Assembly (NCBI GenBank): GCA_028583415.1
Contig: CM053276.1
Coordinates: 118,573,002-118,637,001 of the forward strand
Origin: Protea cynaroides
Lineage: Eukaryota > Streptophyta > Magnoliopsida > Proteales > Proteaceae
Direction of reading: 5' to 3'
DNA length: 64,000 nucleotides
The notes below the pieces were generated by a model. The model had not been told where the DNA came from. It did not search any database and was given only the letters and a program-made list of their open reading frames with translations. Positions 63,457-64,000 of this stretch are shown here, in pieces (within the stretch, counting starts at the first letter, position 1; every line of letters begins with the position of its first letter). The position numbers and the translations under genes are program-made.

Positions 63457-64000
63457 CTGCAAATCCGAAATGCCATACATTCATAACATACGGACACCAT
63501 TGCAATATACCAGCTCAAAGGAAATCATAATACAAAATGCCCTCCTAGAAATACCTAGAATCCCTGCAGTGACAAATATAACTGCTTTGACAATTTCTTG
63601 TCCCAAACCTAAACGACGGTTGAAAACATGGAGCATTCCTAATCCTTAGCACTGCCCCATCAATTAAATGGTATGCAAGATCAAAGTTATATAATATGGT
63701 GATCAAGCCATTAGGATTGCATCATTACCATCATCAAAAAGTGGAAAGGCCATATTATTCTAAAAGCCAATAAAAACAGTTTAATCATAAACATCTGCAT
63801 GTAGCCTAAACGAGAAAATTTAAGTCCACATGAACCAAAACATCCTCATCATAGAGCCAATCAGCCAATTCACCCAAAATAAAAGCATAAATGTCTTCTC
63901 TTTCTTTTTGAGTTCCATTAGAATTCTTCTAGAATAGTGTATTATTTCCAATGGTAAGGGAAAATCCAAAAAAAAAAATCTAGTAAATCTGACAAGCATA
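63457..64000 (-). other. LEUNIG intron, continuing off the window
   Basis: Upstream of the acceptor (TTTGCAG at 63457-63463, minus strand) there is no further exon to the window edge. The exons for the LisH/LUFS domain should lie beyond. Confidence 0.7.

Overview
The window is nuclear DNA of a flowering plant. The genes have spliced exons with GT..AG introns, the intergenic DNA is AT-rich, and the families are plant-specific (TIFY, gibberellin 3-oxidase, LEUNIG). Plant transposable elements fill the spaces. The species cannot be named from sequence alone; the proteins look like those of a dicot or another non-grass angiosperm.

Layout. 1-8.9 kb: a dead GH16 (EG16/XTH-like) gene on the minus strand, a 1.94-kb Mutator-like element with 9-bp target duplication, and a LINE remnant. 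8.96-13.6 kb: a five-exon TIFY8-like gene (+). 14.3-15.6 kb: an inverted-repeat transposon carrying a captured piece of a thaumatin-like gene. 18.5-26.2 kb: two gibberellin 3-oxidase genes arranged head to head and sharing about 5 kb of upstream DNA. 26.9-34.5 kb: repeat-rich DNA with an LTR-like repeat holding a small nested MITE and a second LINE remnant. 34.5-35.6 kb: a two-exon gene (-) for a small 120-residue protein that I do not recognise. 38.1-63.5 kb: LEUNIG (-), a Groucho/TLE-type co-repressor, from the Q-rich exon to the stop codon; its LisH/LUFS exons lie beyond the right edge.

The most striking structure is inside LEUNIG. One intron is 13.4 kb because it holds a nest of transposons: a degenerate Ty3/gypsy chromovirus (46614-55884), itself broken by a reversed non-coding LTR element (47870-53660). 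Each LTR of that element is in turn interrupted by a different solo-LTR-like insertion, and its interior is interrupted by a hAT-like fold-back element. A shorter relative of the non-coding LTR element sits 2 kb away in the same intron, so the two define a small non-autonomous LTR family. Two further LEUNIG introns carry a hAT-like element and LINE debris. All LEUNIG exons stay in frame across these insertions, so the gene looks functional. Its Q-rich exon encodes an unbroken run of 64 glutamines.

Functionally the intact genes are transcriptional or hormonal regulators (TIFY8 adaptor, GA3ox for active gibberellin, LEUNIG co-repressor), but nothing in the sequence shows that they act together. 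Exon borders were set by hand from splice signals and reading-frame continuity.
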